From Prochlorococcus sp. AG-463-F15 (GTDB taxonomy: Bacteria > Cyanobacteriota > Cyanobacteriia > PCC-6307 > Cyanobiaceae), in NCBI GenBank assembly GCA_003211755.1, contig QCRS01000010.1:1-33847 (forward strand): DNA of 33,847 nucleotides. Direction: 5' to 3'. The position numbers were made by a program, and so were the translations under genes. Shown here one piece after another: positions 7,331-15,841 of this stretch (position 1 is the first letter of the stretch; each line of letters begins with the position of its first letter). The notes below the pieces were generated by a model. The model did not search any database and had not been told where the DNA came from. It saw only the letters and a list, made by a program, of their open reading frames with translations.

Positions 7331-8345
7331 CAGTATATTCCAAGTTGTATTGTTTTCTTAATTTTAACATGTGCATTGATGTTTGAGACTGAACTTCTTT
7401 CACTTTGAAATCAACATCAAATAAACCTTGCTTACGCAACTGACTAGAATCAATTATGACTTTCAAATAAGATATATATACGTCTTCTGATAACTTTTCT
7501 ATGAATGGTAAATCAATTGAAAATTCATTTGAAATTATGACTGGAAAGATTACAAAAATTCTATTACTACCGTTAAAATTAAGATAATGCCGCCATTTAT
7601 CTATAGCAATAAGCATGATTTTTCTCTTGGATTTGAAATTCTTCTTAGATGTTGGCCTGGATAAGTGGAAATAATCCGTAGGTCTATTTTTTATATTTTT
7701 TAAAATTTTATTGTCTTGACAAGTAATATTTATCTTGCCATTATATATATCTAAAGAATTGCAATGCGTAAAAAAATAATGAGCAGAATTTGTTGTTAGT
7801 AGCTCCCTGTCTTTCCATGATGAAAAACTTGCCGTTGTTTTTCTTAGATAACCATATTTAAGACCTGGATTTGTCCATCTTCTATTCAACCAAGTCAAAT
7901 GATTAACCCTATAAAAATATTTCTTCTTTGACTTCCTACTTATATAGTATTCGTTCATAACTATAGGTTTACGAATTAAAAAATTTAAAAAACTATCTTT
8001 CACTGTATCGGTTAATAATTTAAAAATAGAATAAATTTTATTATGTTTTTTATTTAGGTATGACTTTATTTTGCTAAATCTCTTTTGTTTAATGTAAGTG
8101 CTATTTTGTATCTTTTCATAAATCTTATAAATTATCGGAATTAGTCCTGAATTCTTACAATTTAGAGTTCCGATGTCTAATTTATTTACATTACCTTCAA
8201 TAATTGTATTCAGCAAATAACAATGAGCATCAAGATCTCCATAACAACCGTCGAAAAATGAAGGCTGTTCAATTTTATTACTTATAAGCTTAAAGAGACG
8301 ATGTGCAGAGCATCTATGCCCAATCGTTATCATATTTCGTTTCAT
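7323..8345 (-). CDS. Hypothetical protein, possibly DUF1796-like (papain-like Cys family)
   Basis: The 340-residue product is very AT-rich and Lys/Asn/Ile-rich. The N-terminus, MITIGHRCSAHRLFKL followed by QPSFFDG, resembles the opening of DUF1796 proteins (putative papain-like cysteine enzymes, with a Gly-x-x-Cys and a Phe-Asp turn), but the resemblance is weak. Later conserved-looking stretches are YFHLSRPTSKKNF and KIMLIAIDKWRHYLNF. No membrane helix or signal peptide is seen. It is the middle gene of a tightly packed operon: its ATG overlaps the ANL stop (TAATG), and its end overlaps the ACP start. It may be the transferase that uses the ACP-bound group, but no function can be assigned. 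Confidence 0.65.
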   Translation of the reverse strand: MKRNMITIGHRCSAHRLFKLISNKIEQPSFFDGCYGDLDAHCYLLNTIIEGNVNKLDIGTLNCKNSGLIPIIYKIYEKIQNSTYIKQKRFSKIKSYLNKKHNKIYSIFKLLTDTVKDSFLNFLIRKPIVMNEYYISRKSKKKYFYRVNHLTWLNRRWTNPGLKYGYLRKTTASFSSWKDRELLTTNSAHYFFTHCNSLDIYNGKINITCQDNKILKNIKNRPTDYFHLSRPTSKKNFKSKRKIMLIAIDKWRHYLNFNGSNRIFVIFPVIISNEFSIDLPFIEKLSEDVYISYLKVIIDSSQLRKQGLFDVDFKVKEVQSQTSMHMLKLRKQYNLEYTDE

Positions 8346-10171
8346 TAGATCAGAATGAAATTATAATTAGAACCATCAAATCTATTTTTACCTTGAAATT
8401 TGTGCTTTCTATCTCTTAAATTAACTGCAAATTTATTCGCTTCTTTTCTGATATCTTTTCGAAGGATCTTCCCACTTTTGCTCTTAGGAATTTTTTGACT
8501 TTCATAAAACCTTCTAACTATAAAAGCTGAACTAGATGCAGTGCAAATATTTTTTCTAAGTTCACTTTTCAAAATAGATTTAGTATAGCCTTTCCTAAGA
8601 GTTAGTCCGATACATAATAAAATATTATCCATATCATCATGCATTGTAAAAGCGACTGCTTCCTGTATATGTTCATCTGTAGAAAGACAAACTGATTCTA
8701 TAAAAGTAGAACTAATATTTTTACCCTGAATTATAATTATGTCATCTGACCTTCCATTCACATATAAATAATTTTCTTGAATACTACCTATATCAGAAAG
8801 GCGATAGTATCCATTATTTGTTATGTATTTTTTAATTGAGCTGTATTCTCCAAAGAAATGATTTGCGCATCCTGGCCAAGGATTTTTTACGAGCAGTTCA
8901 GACTCTTCATATCTATCCTTGCTAGATATTGATAGGTAGTTAGATATGGGTCCGATTGCATCAGAAGGACATGTCTTATCCTCATTGGCTCTATTTGCAC
9001 AAAGAATCCCCCCTGTTTCTGTTTGAAAGTAAGTATTAACAACAGGTTGCTTTTTGTCGCCAAGATATGTTTTCGCATACCATTCTTTGAGGGATGGAGC
9101 TAAAGGTTCTCCCATAGAACCAATCGCTCTTATATGACTTAAATCATTCTCTATTGAACCAATGGATTTCTTTAATCTTATTAATGCTACAGGTAAGTAA
9201 AAACAATTTGCTTTTGTTTCCTTAATCACCATTGAGGATAAATCCACACCAGAAAGTGCACTTGGGTCATCAATTAAAATAGTTTTACCTCCACATAAAA
9301 GCGGTCCAAATAAGGAATATGTGTGACCATTTATCCATCCAGCATCAGAAGCGCAGAACATAGTTTCACCTGAAGAGAAGTTCCAGAAGTATTTAGTTGT
9401 GAAATATGAAAACAATAGATATCCTACTCGCGAGTGAACTATTCCTTTAGGCATTCCTGTTGATCCTGAAGTAAAAAGCGCAAACATTGATGAATTACTA
9501 TCTATTCCCAGAGGATTATCCTTTTTTATATAATCTAAACCTCTTTTATACATAATTAAATGAGATATTGAATCCTTACGATCAATTTTTTTAATTTCAT
9601 TAAAGCCAATTTCCATTAATTTTTGATGCTGGGATATGCTTGGATTTGCAGTAAAAATTATTGCTCTAGGAGACAACATTTCAACTCTTCTTATAATTTC
9701 TTCGGCTTGAATACTTCTAAAACATATTGAAAATATTACTTTTAGGGATGCTGAGGAAAGCATTAAGCCTGCCATTTCAATTCCATGGTCGCCTATAAGA
9801 AGAACTTTGTCATTACTTTGCAATCCTTCATTGTTAAACCAATTAGAAAAGTTTAAGACAATATTATTTAGATCTGAATAACTAAATTTTTCAATAGATT
9901 TACTCTTGGTTTTTACTGAATATATAGCTATTTCATTTGACCAGCCCTTTTCAATATACCTTTTGATGCATAATTCTATTGGGTTTATACTTTCTCCTTT
10001 AAACCATTGTCCAAAAGGAAAATTTAGTGTGGAAATATTATTGATTTTATTTGATTTTGGATTTTTATTTACTTGAGTATTTAAATCCCATACATTCGTA
10101 GGGTATCTCCCAACTAATTCCTTGAATTGTTCTTTCCAAAAATCCTTGGTTGTTGAGTCTATTTGGAACAC
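8345..10171 (-). CDS. ANL-superfamily AMP-forming acyl-CoA/acyl-ACP synthetase, acetyl-CoA-synthetase-like
   Basis: This is an adenylate-forming enzyme that activates a carboxylate with ATP and transfers it to a thiol. Domains in order: an ACAS-N-like start (FWKEQFKELVGRYP ... QWFKGES), the P-loop SGSTGMPKGIVHS, an Acs-like block FCASDAGWINGHTYSLFGPL, motif TYFQTETGG, hinge region YYRLSDIG ... VNGRSDDII, and the C-terminal catalytic lysine block SKSGKILRK. At 608 residues it is somewhat shorter than bacterial Acs (about 650). The acyl-pocket segment, usually TWWQTETGG in Acs, carries Y-F here, so the substrate may not be acetate. It starts with GTG, is AT-rich and is first in the island operon. 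The coupled ACP suggests the acceptor is a carrier protein rather than CoA. Confidence 0.88.
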   Translation of the reverse strand: MFQIDSTTKDFWKEQFKELVGRYPTNVWDLNTQVNKNPKSNKINNISTLNFPFGQWFKGESINPIELCIKRYIEKGWSNEIAIYSVKTKSKSIEKFSYSDLNNIVLNFSNWFNNEGLQSNDKVLLIGDHGIEMAGLMLSSASLKVIFSICFRSIQAEEIIRRVEMLSPRAIIFTANPSISQHQKLMEIGFNEIKKIDRKDSISHLIMYKRGLDYIKKDNPLGIDSNSSMFALFTSGSTGMPKGIVHSRVGYLLFSYFTTKYFWNFSSGETMFCASDAGWINGHTYSLFGPLLCGGKTILIDDPSALSGVDLSSMVIKETKANCFYLPVALIRLKKSIGSIENDLSHIRAIGSMGEPLAPSLKEWYAKTYLGDKKQPVVNTYFQTETGGILCANRANEDKTCPSDAIGPISNYLSISSKDRYEESELLVKNPWPGCANHFFGEYSSIKKYITNNGYYRLSDIGSIQENYLYVNGRSDDIIIIQGKNISSTFIESVCLSTDEHIQEAVAFTMHDDMDNILLCIGLTLRKGYTKSILKSELRKNICTASSSAFIVRRFYESQKIPKSKSGKILRKDIRKEANKFAVNLRDRKHKFQGKNRFDGSNYNFILI

Positions 10172-10698
10172 TTGTCATATCCAATCGATAGCATTCTAAC
10201 CTGTAAATCTATAACATATTAAATTATTATTTTATCAGGACAATAGGTAGAATCTTTTTTCATTTTTTTAGATTTTCGAAGTCCCATCGTTTCAATCACT
10301 CGAAAATCTCCCAATAGAAAAGAAAAGGTGAAGAAGAACTTTTATGAATTCATACTTTTATTTAACGTCCAATTTAAAATAGTAAGTAGAAAAGATCTAT
10401 TTCAATATTAGATATGGGGTGACTTGTAGCATAGAGATAATTCGTTAGAGGTTTATTTATTGGATTGCATTCTCAAGAAATATGTTTTGAAGTCTTTATA
10501 CCCATCTTTGGTTAGAGAGGCCTTCTAACTCTGGTACTTGCTTTGGATTGAAACTAATTTTCCTAATAATGCAAAATGCAATTCTCCTGTATATCGAAAC
10601 AAGCCAGAGTGCAGGTAATGACTTGGTGGTACACAGACGGCATACTGAAAATAGGGCGATGGTACTAGCCGTGTACCACCTATGTACCACCACCATTT
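10172..10698. other. Non-coding island edge between ANL operon and tRNA-Cys
   Basis: No supported gene lies here. The left 100 bases are very AT-rich and probably contain the promoter of the minus-strand operon (TTATAG/TATAAC-like boxes). The right part, less AT-rich, holds three copies of GTACCACC (see repeat entry). The ORFs on both strands here (10496-10696 minus, and the start of the 10699 ORF) look like chance frames. Confidence 0.5.
10625..10694. repeat. GTACCACC repeat cluster beside tRNA-Cys
   Basis: GGTGGTACAC at 10625-10634 and GTGTACCACC at 10671-10680 form a perfect 10-base inverted repeat. A third copy, GTACCACC, lies at 10684-10691 in direct orientation, three bases after the second. 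Such clusters next to a tRNA integration site could be integrase or excisionase binding sites, but this is inference. Confidence 0.5.
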
Positions 10699-10780
10699 AT
10701 GGCGAAAAGAATTAGAAAAAGAGATCTAATAATTGAGTTCTTGCAACTGATCACAGGGATCGGTAACAAGAAAGGTAAGA

Positions 10781-10851
10781 AGGCGGCACCCAGATTCGAA
10801 CTGGGGATAAAGGATTTGCAATCCTCTGCCTTACCACTTGGCCATGCCGCC
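10781..10851 (-). tRNA. trnC: tRNA-Cys(GCA)
   Basis: The minus strand reads GGCGGCATGGCCAAGTGG... with a 7-bp acceptor stem GGCGGCA/TGCCGCC, discriminator T, anticodon GCA in the loop TTGCAAA, and a T-arm containing GTTCGAATC. The gene is 71 bases and CCA is not encoded. The 3' end faces the AT-rich island to its left, the usual orientation for integration into a tRNA 3' end. The ORF track translates its antisense strand as part of the 10699-12126 ORF, which is an artefact. Confidence 0.95.
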
Positions 10852-10905
10852 AACTCGGAATTTGTACTTCCACTAGCGGATCGTATCAGCCACTCAACTG
10901 AGAAT

Positions 10906-12126
10906 TTGTTATTTCTTTCGAATGGACATGGTGAAGATTTGATAGCTTTTCAAGTTTTGCAAGCTCTACATGAACTTCTTCCAAATCTTAATTTGGAGGT
11001 ATTACCACTGGTTGGTGAAGGCAAAGTATATGCACCTGCAATATCAGAAGGATGGCTTAGAAAAGTTGGTCCTTCCATCACCTTGCCAAGTGGGGGTTTT
11101 AGTAACCAGAGCATATTGGGATTTATCGACGACATCTATGCAGGGCTTTTTAAGCTCACTTCACAGCAATGGCGCTTTGTTCAAAGTTGTGGAGAGAGTA
11201 GAAGAGTAATTGTTGCAGTCGGCGATTTATTACCATTGTTTTTTGCATGGAGTAGTGGAACTCCTTTTGGTTTTATAGGGACACCAAAGAGCGATTACAC
11301 CTGGAGGAGTCGACCTGGCTCTGCTTTCAGCGACTACTACCACTTCTTGAAAGGCACTGAATGGGATCCTTGGGAATATGCATTAATGCGATCTGCTCGT
11401 TGCAAGATGGTTGCAGTCCGTGATCAATTGACGGCACGTGGATTAAGGAAACATGGAGTTGCAGCTCAAGCACCTGGCAATCCAATGATGGATGGTCTCC
11501 AGAGTGTTTCTTTGCCTGATGCTTTAAAAGGTTTTCGTCGATTGCTCTTGCTATGTGGTAGTCGAGGTCCCGAAGCACTGACCAATTTTAAACGTCTCAT
11601 TAAATCCACTCGATTAATTAAAAGTCAAACTCCTCTAGCAATTTTGGTTGCGCTTGGCTCTGAACCTTCTGTGAATCAAATTGAAGGCTTGTTGGCCAGG
11701 TTGGGATATCAGAAATCTTTATTCTTTGATAATGAAATCGGGGCTGAAGCTTGCTGGTTTAATGGTTCTTGCAATGTATTACTTGGGTCAGGGAAATTTA
11801 GTATTTGGGCTTCTTGGGCTGAAGTTGGGTTAGCTACAGCAGGTACAGCTACTGAACAATTGGTTGGACTTGGTATCCCTGCTTTATCCTTGCCAGGTGA
11901 AGGACCTCAGTTCAAGCGAGGGTTTGCTTTTCGTCAAAGCCGACTACTTGGTGGATCAGTGATGCCATACAGCAGTTCAGTTGACTTCGCACAAGGCATT
12001 GAAGAGTTACTAAATAATGAATCACTTCGTCAAAGTATGGGTTTTGTTGGTTCAAAAAGAATGGGAGTTAGTGGAGGCAGTACTTGCCTGGCAACCCTTA
12101 TTTCAAAATTTTTATTAGGCGATTAG
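10906..12126 (+). CDS. Lipid-A-disaccharide-synthase-related glycosyltransferase-like protein
   Basis: The product belongs to a conserved cyanobacterial family annotated as LpxB-related. Recognisable blocks are LLFLSNGHGEDLIAFQVLQ at the start, RRVIVAVGDLLPLFFAW, PFGFIGTPKSDYTWR, and a C-terminal donor-binding region TAGTATEQLVGLGIPALSLPG. The ORF track start at 10699 cannot be right because it runs through the antisense of tRNA-Cys. After the tRNA the only usual start codon before the conserved block is TTG at 10906, giving 406 residues, the expected family size. Lipid A itself is not typical of these cyanobacteria, so the true sugar acceptor is unknown. No membrane helix is evident. Confidence 0.85.
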   Translation: MLFLSNGHGEDLIAFQVLQALHELLPNLNLEVLPLVGEGKVYAPAISEGWLRKVGPSITLPSGGFSNQSILGFIDDIYAGLFKLTSQQWRFVQSCGESRRVIVAVGDLLPLFFAWSSGTPFGFIGTPKSDYTWRSRPGSAFSDYYHFLKGTEWDPWEYALMRSARCKMVAVRDQLTARGLRKHGVAAQAPGNPMMDGLQSVSLPDALKGFRRLLLLCGSRGPEALTNFKRLIKSTRLIKSQTPLAILVALGSEPSVNQIEGLLARLGYQKSLFFDNEIGAEACWFNGSCNVLLGSGKFSIWASWAEVGLATAGTATEQLVGLGIPALSLPGEGPQFKRGFAFRQSRLLGGSVMPYSSSVDFAQGIEELLNNESLRQSMGFVGSKRMGVSGGSTCLATLISKFLLGD

Positions 12127-12187
12127 ATATTTGATTAACAGGTTTGGCCTATGAAAGGGGATACTGATCTTCTACAGCATTACCGAT

Positions 12188-12457
12188 ATGGCACCGATTG
12201 AGGATCATGCTTATATGAAACTCTGCGCTGACTTGGCAAGTCGTTTGAGCATCAGTCTTTCTTCTGCGAAAAGAAAAGTAGAAGTAGTGGCTGCTCGTGA
12301 TGGATTAAAAGATTTGAATACTCGAAAGCTTATTGCAGAGCGTCTGCTTAAGGAGGCTCAAACAAGCAATAATTCAGTAGAACGTTCTACGTCGGCTCAA
12401 TTAGATAAATTGTTGAAAGCTTTAGCGGAAGAGGAAAACTTTATGGTTGAGGATTGA
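12188..12457 (+). CDS. Small conserved hypothetical protein
   Basis: The 89-residue soluble protein is mostly helical: MKLCADLASRLSISLSSAKRKVE, then a dissected VAARDGLKDLNTRKLIAERLL and an acidic tail. Its start is ATG at 12188. It follows the LpxB-like gene by about 60 bases on the same strand and converges with rnd, with 12 bases between the two stops. I do not recognise the family. Codon use matches the core genes, suggesting a resident picocyanobacterial gene. Confidence 0.75.
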   Translation: MAPIEDHAYMKLCADLASRLSISLSSAKRKVEVVAARDGLKDLNTRKLIAERLLKEAQTSNNSVERSTSAQLDKLLKALAEEENFMVED

Positions 12458-12469
12458 AGTTTTGGAGCT

Positions 12470-13114
12470 TTAGTGCTCAAAAACTTGTGTGTAGCGCAAT
12501 CGATCTAGCTCAGATATTACTGGAATACAACGGAAACAACGTTGGGCTAATTCCCACCGACCTTCCCTTATTAACATGCTTTCAAGCTTTTTCTTTGCTT
12601 CTAATAGATACCGAACGTCGTTTGCTGCATATGCCAATTGTTTGGCACTTAGTTCATCTACTCTCCCCCAATCACTACTCTGTGCGTGTTTATCAAGATC
12701 TACTTCAACAAGTTCAGATATTACTTCCTTTAAACCATGTCTAGGACTATAGGTGCGTCCAATCTTGCTAGCAATTTTTGTACAGAAAATCGGCGCAACT
12801 TCAATGCCAAGACCGGTTGCTAGGGCGGCAACATCAAATCGTGCAAAATGAAAAACCTTTTCAACTGCATGGTTTTCCATGAGGTTTTTTAATTTAGGTG
12901 CCGATTTTTGATTGATCCCAATTCTGATACATGCAACATTGTCTTCCTCATCACAAATTTGAACTAGGCAAAGACGATCCCGGCCATGAATTAGACCCAT
13001 TGCTTCGGTATCGACTGCGATTGTTGAAGACATTGCAAATAGGTTCGCAATTTCTGTATCAAGGTCTTCATCGCAGATAGAAAAACTTGCTGGATTAAGC
13101 GGATAGTCAGGCAT
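12470..13114 (-). CDS. rnd: Ribonuclease D-like 3'-5' exonuclease
   Basis: This is a DEDDy-type exoribonuclease domain acting on tRNA precursors and other RNAs in the cytosol. Visible catalytic boxes are IAVDTEAMGL (Asp and Glu of Exo I), VFHFARFDVAAL (Exo II Asp) and LAYAANDVRYLLEA (Exo III with Tyr and Asp). At 214 residues it contains only the nuclease domain; the C-terminal HRDC domains of enterobacterial RNase D are absent, as is common in cyanobacteria. It is divergent from the CCB-like gene. The + strand ORF 12454-12744 is its shadow. Confidence 0.92.
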   Translation of the reverse strand: MPDYPLNPASFSICDEDLDTEIANLFAMSSTIAVDTEAMGLIHGRDRLCLVQICDEEDNVACIRIGINQKSAPKLKNLMENHAVEKVFHFARFDVAALATGLGIEVAPIFCTKIASKIGRTYSPRHGLKEVISELVEVDLDKHAQSSDWGRVDELSAKQLAYAANDVRYLLEAKKKLESMLIREGRWELAQRCFRCIPVISELDRLRYTQVFEH

Positions 13115-13288
13115 TAGGCAAAAACCAAGGTTTTAGAACAGATCTATAGCATTCAAAGTAGTTGGTTGGCATACCTTGCAAGATCTGCGTTTAGTCAGGA
13201 TTTTATCGACCTTAGAAATCTTCAGAAAGAATTTTGCTGTCCTTCTAGTACGTAATTTCATGAAGAGGACATTTGAATTAAGTCTTCT

Positions 13289-13326
13289 TTACTGTTCTAA
13301 AGCTTGTAAAAGCTTTAGAACAGTAA
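13289..13326. repeat. Long perfect hairpin in the rnd/CCB-like divergent region
   Basis: TTACTGTTCTAAAGCTT (13289-13305) and its exact complement AAGCTTTAGAACAGTAA (13310-13326) flank a 4-base loop, GTAA. Neither strand has a T-run after it, so it is not a standard terminator. It lies about 25 bases before the CCB-like start and would fold in that mRNA leader. Confidence 0.8.
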
Positions 13327-13351
13327 GAACTATCCATGCATTGCTTTTCAA

Positions 13352-13909
13352 ATGCAAATGGGTTTCTCCTCTGTACTTTTGCTGACTATTTTGTTGGCAA
13401 TTGGATTGGTTTTCTTTCTTCGTGCTGCGAGTAAAGATCGCACGACAGTAGTAGATGTTTGTTCACCCTTGCCTCCTTTAGAGGTCCTTAATGGGGTGAG
13501 CGTTTGGTTGGAAGGAAGGGGTTGGAAGAGTGATGGAGGCGATGCTGATAGACAAGTGCTGCGTTTTCAGGGGAATGTTGCATCTAGCGGGCTATTGGCA
13601 GTTTTGTTGTCAATGTTTGGTGGCCTTGGCTCTGCTTGTTTGGCCTTGGTAATCCGTCAGTTATATCCATCTCTTGATTGGTGGCCATTTTTGCTGGTAT
13701 TACTTGGGGGACCTGCCGCAGGCTTTATTTACCGAAGAAGAGCAGCTCGAATTGAATCATTCGAATTGCGGTTGATAAGTTCTGCTGACACTGAACAAAG
13801 TACTTTGCGTATTAGGGCTCATCGTGATGAGTTGATTGCTATGGAATTAGAGCTTGCTAAAAGTCTTCAGTTGGCAAGTGATGGTTCACTGCTTTCATCT
13901 CCGATTTAA
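13352..13909 (+). CDS. Cofactor assembly of complex C subunit B (CCB2/CCB4, DUF2930-like)
   Basis: The 185-residue membrane protein has an N-terminal helix (SSVLLLTILLAIGLVFFL) and a hydrophobic pair around residues 75-125 (LLAVLLSMFGGLGSACLALVI and WWPFLLVLLGGPAAGFIY), then a basic-aromatic RRRAARIESFELRL and a soluble tail. This layout fits the CCB2/CCB4 family that helps attach heme c(i) to cytochrome b6 in the b6f complex of thylakoids. ATG 13352 or 13358 are both possible. A strong hairpin lies just upstream. The family call is from memory of its pattern, moderately secure. Confidence 0.65.
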   Translation: MQMGFSSVLLLTILLAIGLVFFLRAASKDRTTVVDVCSPLPPLEVLNGVSVWLEGRGWKSDGGDADRQVLRFQGNVASSGLLAVLLSMFGGLGSACLALVIRQLYPSLDWWPFLLVLLGGPAAGFIYRRRAARIESFELRLISSADTEQSTLRIRAHRDELIAMELELAKSLQLASDGSLLSSPI

Positions 13910-13912
13910 GAA

Positions 13913-14692
13913 ATGAATAGAAGAAATTGTCCACATATAAATGTCTTTTTTTTGTTCTTAGGGGCTGTTGGTTTTTTTGGGATTTTTTCCGTTCTTTCGG
14001 CTACAGAGAAGTCATCTTTTAGCTATTTAGACCCTTTGTTAGGTCCCAGAGTGGATCTCAAAAGTGACTGGATTGGAAGGCATAAGGTCCCTGGATCCAT
14101 GCATTTTTTGATCATGGCAGGTCATGCAGACTCTCAAGGGATTTCTGGAGCAGGTACTGCTGGGGAGGCGGTTGCTCTTCAAGGGAAGTCACCAATGGAT
14201 TCCTCTATTAGTGATGAGCTTTATTGGAATTTGCTATTGCGTGATGCGATTGTGCATATAGGGAAAGAAAGAGGTCTACACATCACTGGATATGAGCCTG
14301 GTATTCGCAATGTTGACGATGGGAATCATCCCAGTACTAATTGGTCGGTTGGAGCAAAGCATGTAAAGAAAGGTGGATATGCATTAGAAATACACTTTGA
14401 TTCTTATGGGGAATATGGTTTTGGTTCAGGGTTAATTCCTGCTATTTCTCTGAACTTGAATGCTGTTGATGAGAGCCTTGCAAATAGTTTTGGCCGCTAT
14501 CCAATCTTTTTTCGTGGAGGACTTGGCGCCCCTAAAAGAGGTATAAGGATTCTTGAAATCGGTAAGCTAGAAGGAAAACTAGAGAAAAGCCTTAGGAATA
14601 AACAGTCAAGAAATAAGGTTATTGAAGATGTTTCTAATCGAATAGTGGATGCAATAGTTTTGGGAATTCAAGGAGAAAAAATACCTAATTGA
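13913..14692 (+). CDS. Exported N-acetylmuramoyl-L-alanine amidase-like protein
   Basis: The 259-residue product has an N-terminal hydrophobic signal/anchor ([20 protein letters not shown]). The mature part begins the hydrolase-like region with [20 protein letters not shown]. The His in AGHAD and the His in [11 protein letters not shown] fit the zinc ligands of Amidase_3 enzymes, and the Glu of [12 protein letters not shown] fits the catalytic position near the end. Its likely role is peptidoglycan cleavage in the periplasm. It starts 3 bases after the CCB-like stop, so it is probably co-transcribed, and overlaps the convergent hemF stop by 8 bases. Confidence 0.65.
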   Translation: MNRRNCPHINVFFLFLGAVGFFGIFSVLSATEKSSFSYLDPLLGPRVDLKSDWIGRHKVPGSMHFLIMAGHADSQGISGAGTAGEAVALQGKSPMDSSISDELYWNLLLRDAIVHIGKERGLHITGYEPGIRNVDDGNHPSTNWSVGAKHVKKGGYALEIHFDSYGEYGFGSGLIPAISLNLNAVDESLANSFGRYPIFFRGGLGAPKRGIRILEIGKLEGKLEKSLRNKQSRNKVIEDVSNRIVDAIVLGIQGEKIPN

Positions 14693-15797
14693 CTGCTTGA
14701 TGAGGAAGACATTTTTCCTCAAGTGTTCCATCATTAAACCAATCTTGTGGTTTAGTGAAAACCTCAGTCAAGAGTGATTCTCTTGAATTGGTTGGCGCTA
14801 CATAGCCATATTCCCATCGTGCCATTGGAGGTAAAGACATCAAAATGGATTCAGTGCGACCATTTGTTTGCAATCCAAAGATTGTGCCTCGATCCCATAC
14901 AAGGTTGAACTCGACATATCTACCACGCCGATAAAGCTGGAATTGACGTTCGCGATCACCGTATTGTTGGTTTTTTCGCTTTTCAATAATTGGTAAGTAA
15001 GCAGGTAAAAAAGCTTGGCCACATGATTGTGCTAATGCAAATAGTTCTTCCCATGTTTTTGGGCAAGACCCCAGCTCATTGGAAATCTTTGCAGCAGGAC
15101 CTTTAGGATTCTGTCCTTTATATAGGGTACCTGAGCCGTCTTGGTAGTCGTAGAAAATTCCACCTATTCCACGAGTTTCCTCTCTATGCCTTAGAAAAAA
15201 GTATTCATCACACCAAGGCTTAAAAACCTTGTGAAGTTCTGGACTTATGGAATCACATGCTTGTTGATGAACTCTATGAAAATGTCTAGCATCTTCTAAA
15301 TAAGGATAGAAAGGAGTTAGATCTGCACCTCCACCAAACCACCACACTGGTCCAGCTTCGAAGTAACGATAATTGAGATGAACTGTTGGGAGATAAGGGT
15401 TCCTGGGGTGCAACACCATTGATGTGCCAGTTGCAAACCAGCGGTGTCCTTTTGCTTCAGGTCGTTGATTAAGGATTGATGGTGGTAATTCGTCACCCTC
15501 AACCTCGGAGAAATTCACACCACCTTGTTCAAATATTCTCCCTTCTTTCATTACCCGTGATCTTCCACCACCTCCTTCAGGTCGTTTCCAAGACTCTTCT
15601 TCAAATTTCCCTTCACCATCAAGATTTTCTAGACCTGAGCAAATCTCATCTTGGAGTCCAGTGACCAGTCTCCTGGCTCGTTCCCGTGAATCTTTTGGAG
15701 GCATTGGGATGTTTATGTGTGTTGGTGATTTAGGAGTTTCTTGATTATCCACATCAGCAGAAGACTTTTTGAAACGCTTGGACAGGAAACTCAACAT
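14685..15797 (-). CDS. hemF: Oxygen-dependent coproporphyrinogen III oxidase
   Basis: The enzyme converts coproporphyrinogen III to protoporphyrinogen IX with O2 in heme and chlorophyll synthesis, in the cytosol. Signature segments are [71 protein letters not shown] and [16 protein letters not shown]. The 370-residue length includes an N-terminal extension of about 35 residues before the usual domain ([17 protein letters not shown]). It is transcribed divergently from mrp and overlaps the amidase-like gene tail to tail. Confidence 0.97.
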   Translation of the reverse strand: MLSFLSKRFKKSSADVDNQETPKSPTHINIPMPPKDSRERARRLVTGLQDEICSGLENLDGEGKFEEESWKRPEGGGGRSRVMKEGRIFEQGGVNFSEVEGDELPPSILNQRPEAKGHRWFATGTSMVLHPRNPYLPTVHLNYRYFEAGPVWWFGGGADLTPFYPYLEDARHFHRVHQQACDSISPELHKVFKPWCDEYFFLRHREETRGIGGIFYDYQDGSGTLYKGQNPKGPAAKISNELGSCPKTWEELFALAQSCGQAFLPAYLPIIEKRKNQQYGDRERQFQLYRRGRYVEFNLVWDRGTIFGLQTNGRTESILMSLPPMARWEYGYVAPTNSRESLLTEVFTKPQDWFNDGTLEEKCLPHQAVN

Positions 15798-15841
15798 TGA
15801 AATTCTTGTAATTAATTCTTTTGGATTGATAGTTAAAAGCT

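Noticed and set aside
8887-9078. 63-codon ORF inside the ANL gene
   Set aside because: Different frame on the same strand as a clear enzyme; shadow.
10496-10696. 66-codon minus-strand ORF
   Set aside because: Composition is unlike a protein, there is no ribosome-binding site, and it covers the GTACCACC repeat region.
12454-12744. 96-codon + strand ORF
   Set aside because: It lies antisense to rnd, whose catalytic boxes are clear.
13176-13385. 69-codon + strand ORF
   Set aside because: It crosses the hairpin, and the CCB-like gene starts inside it in another frame.
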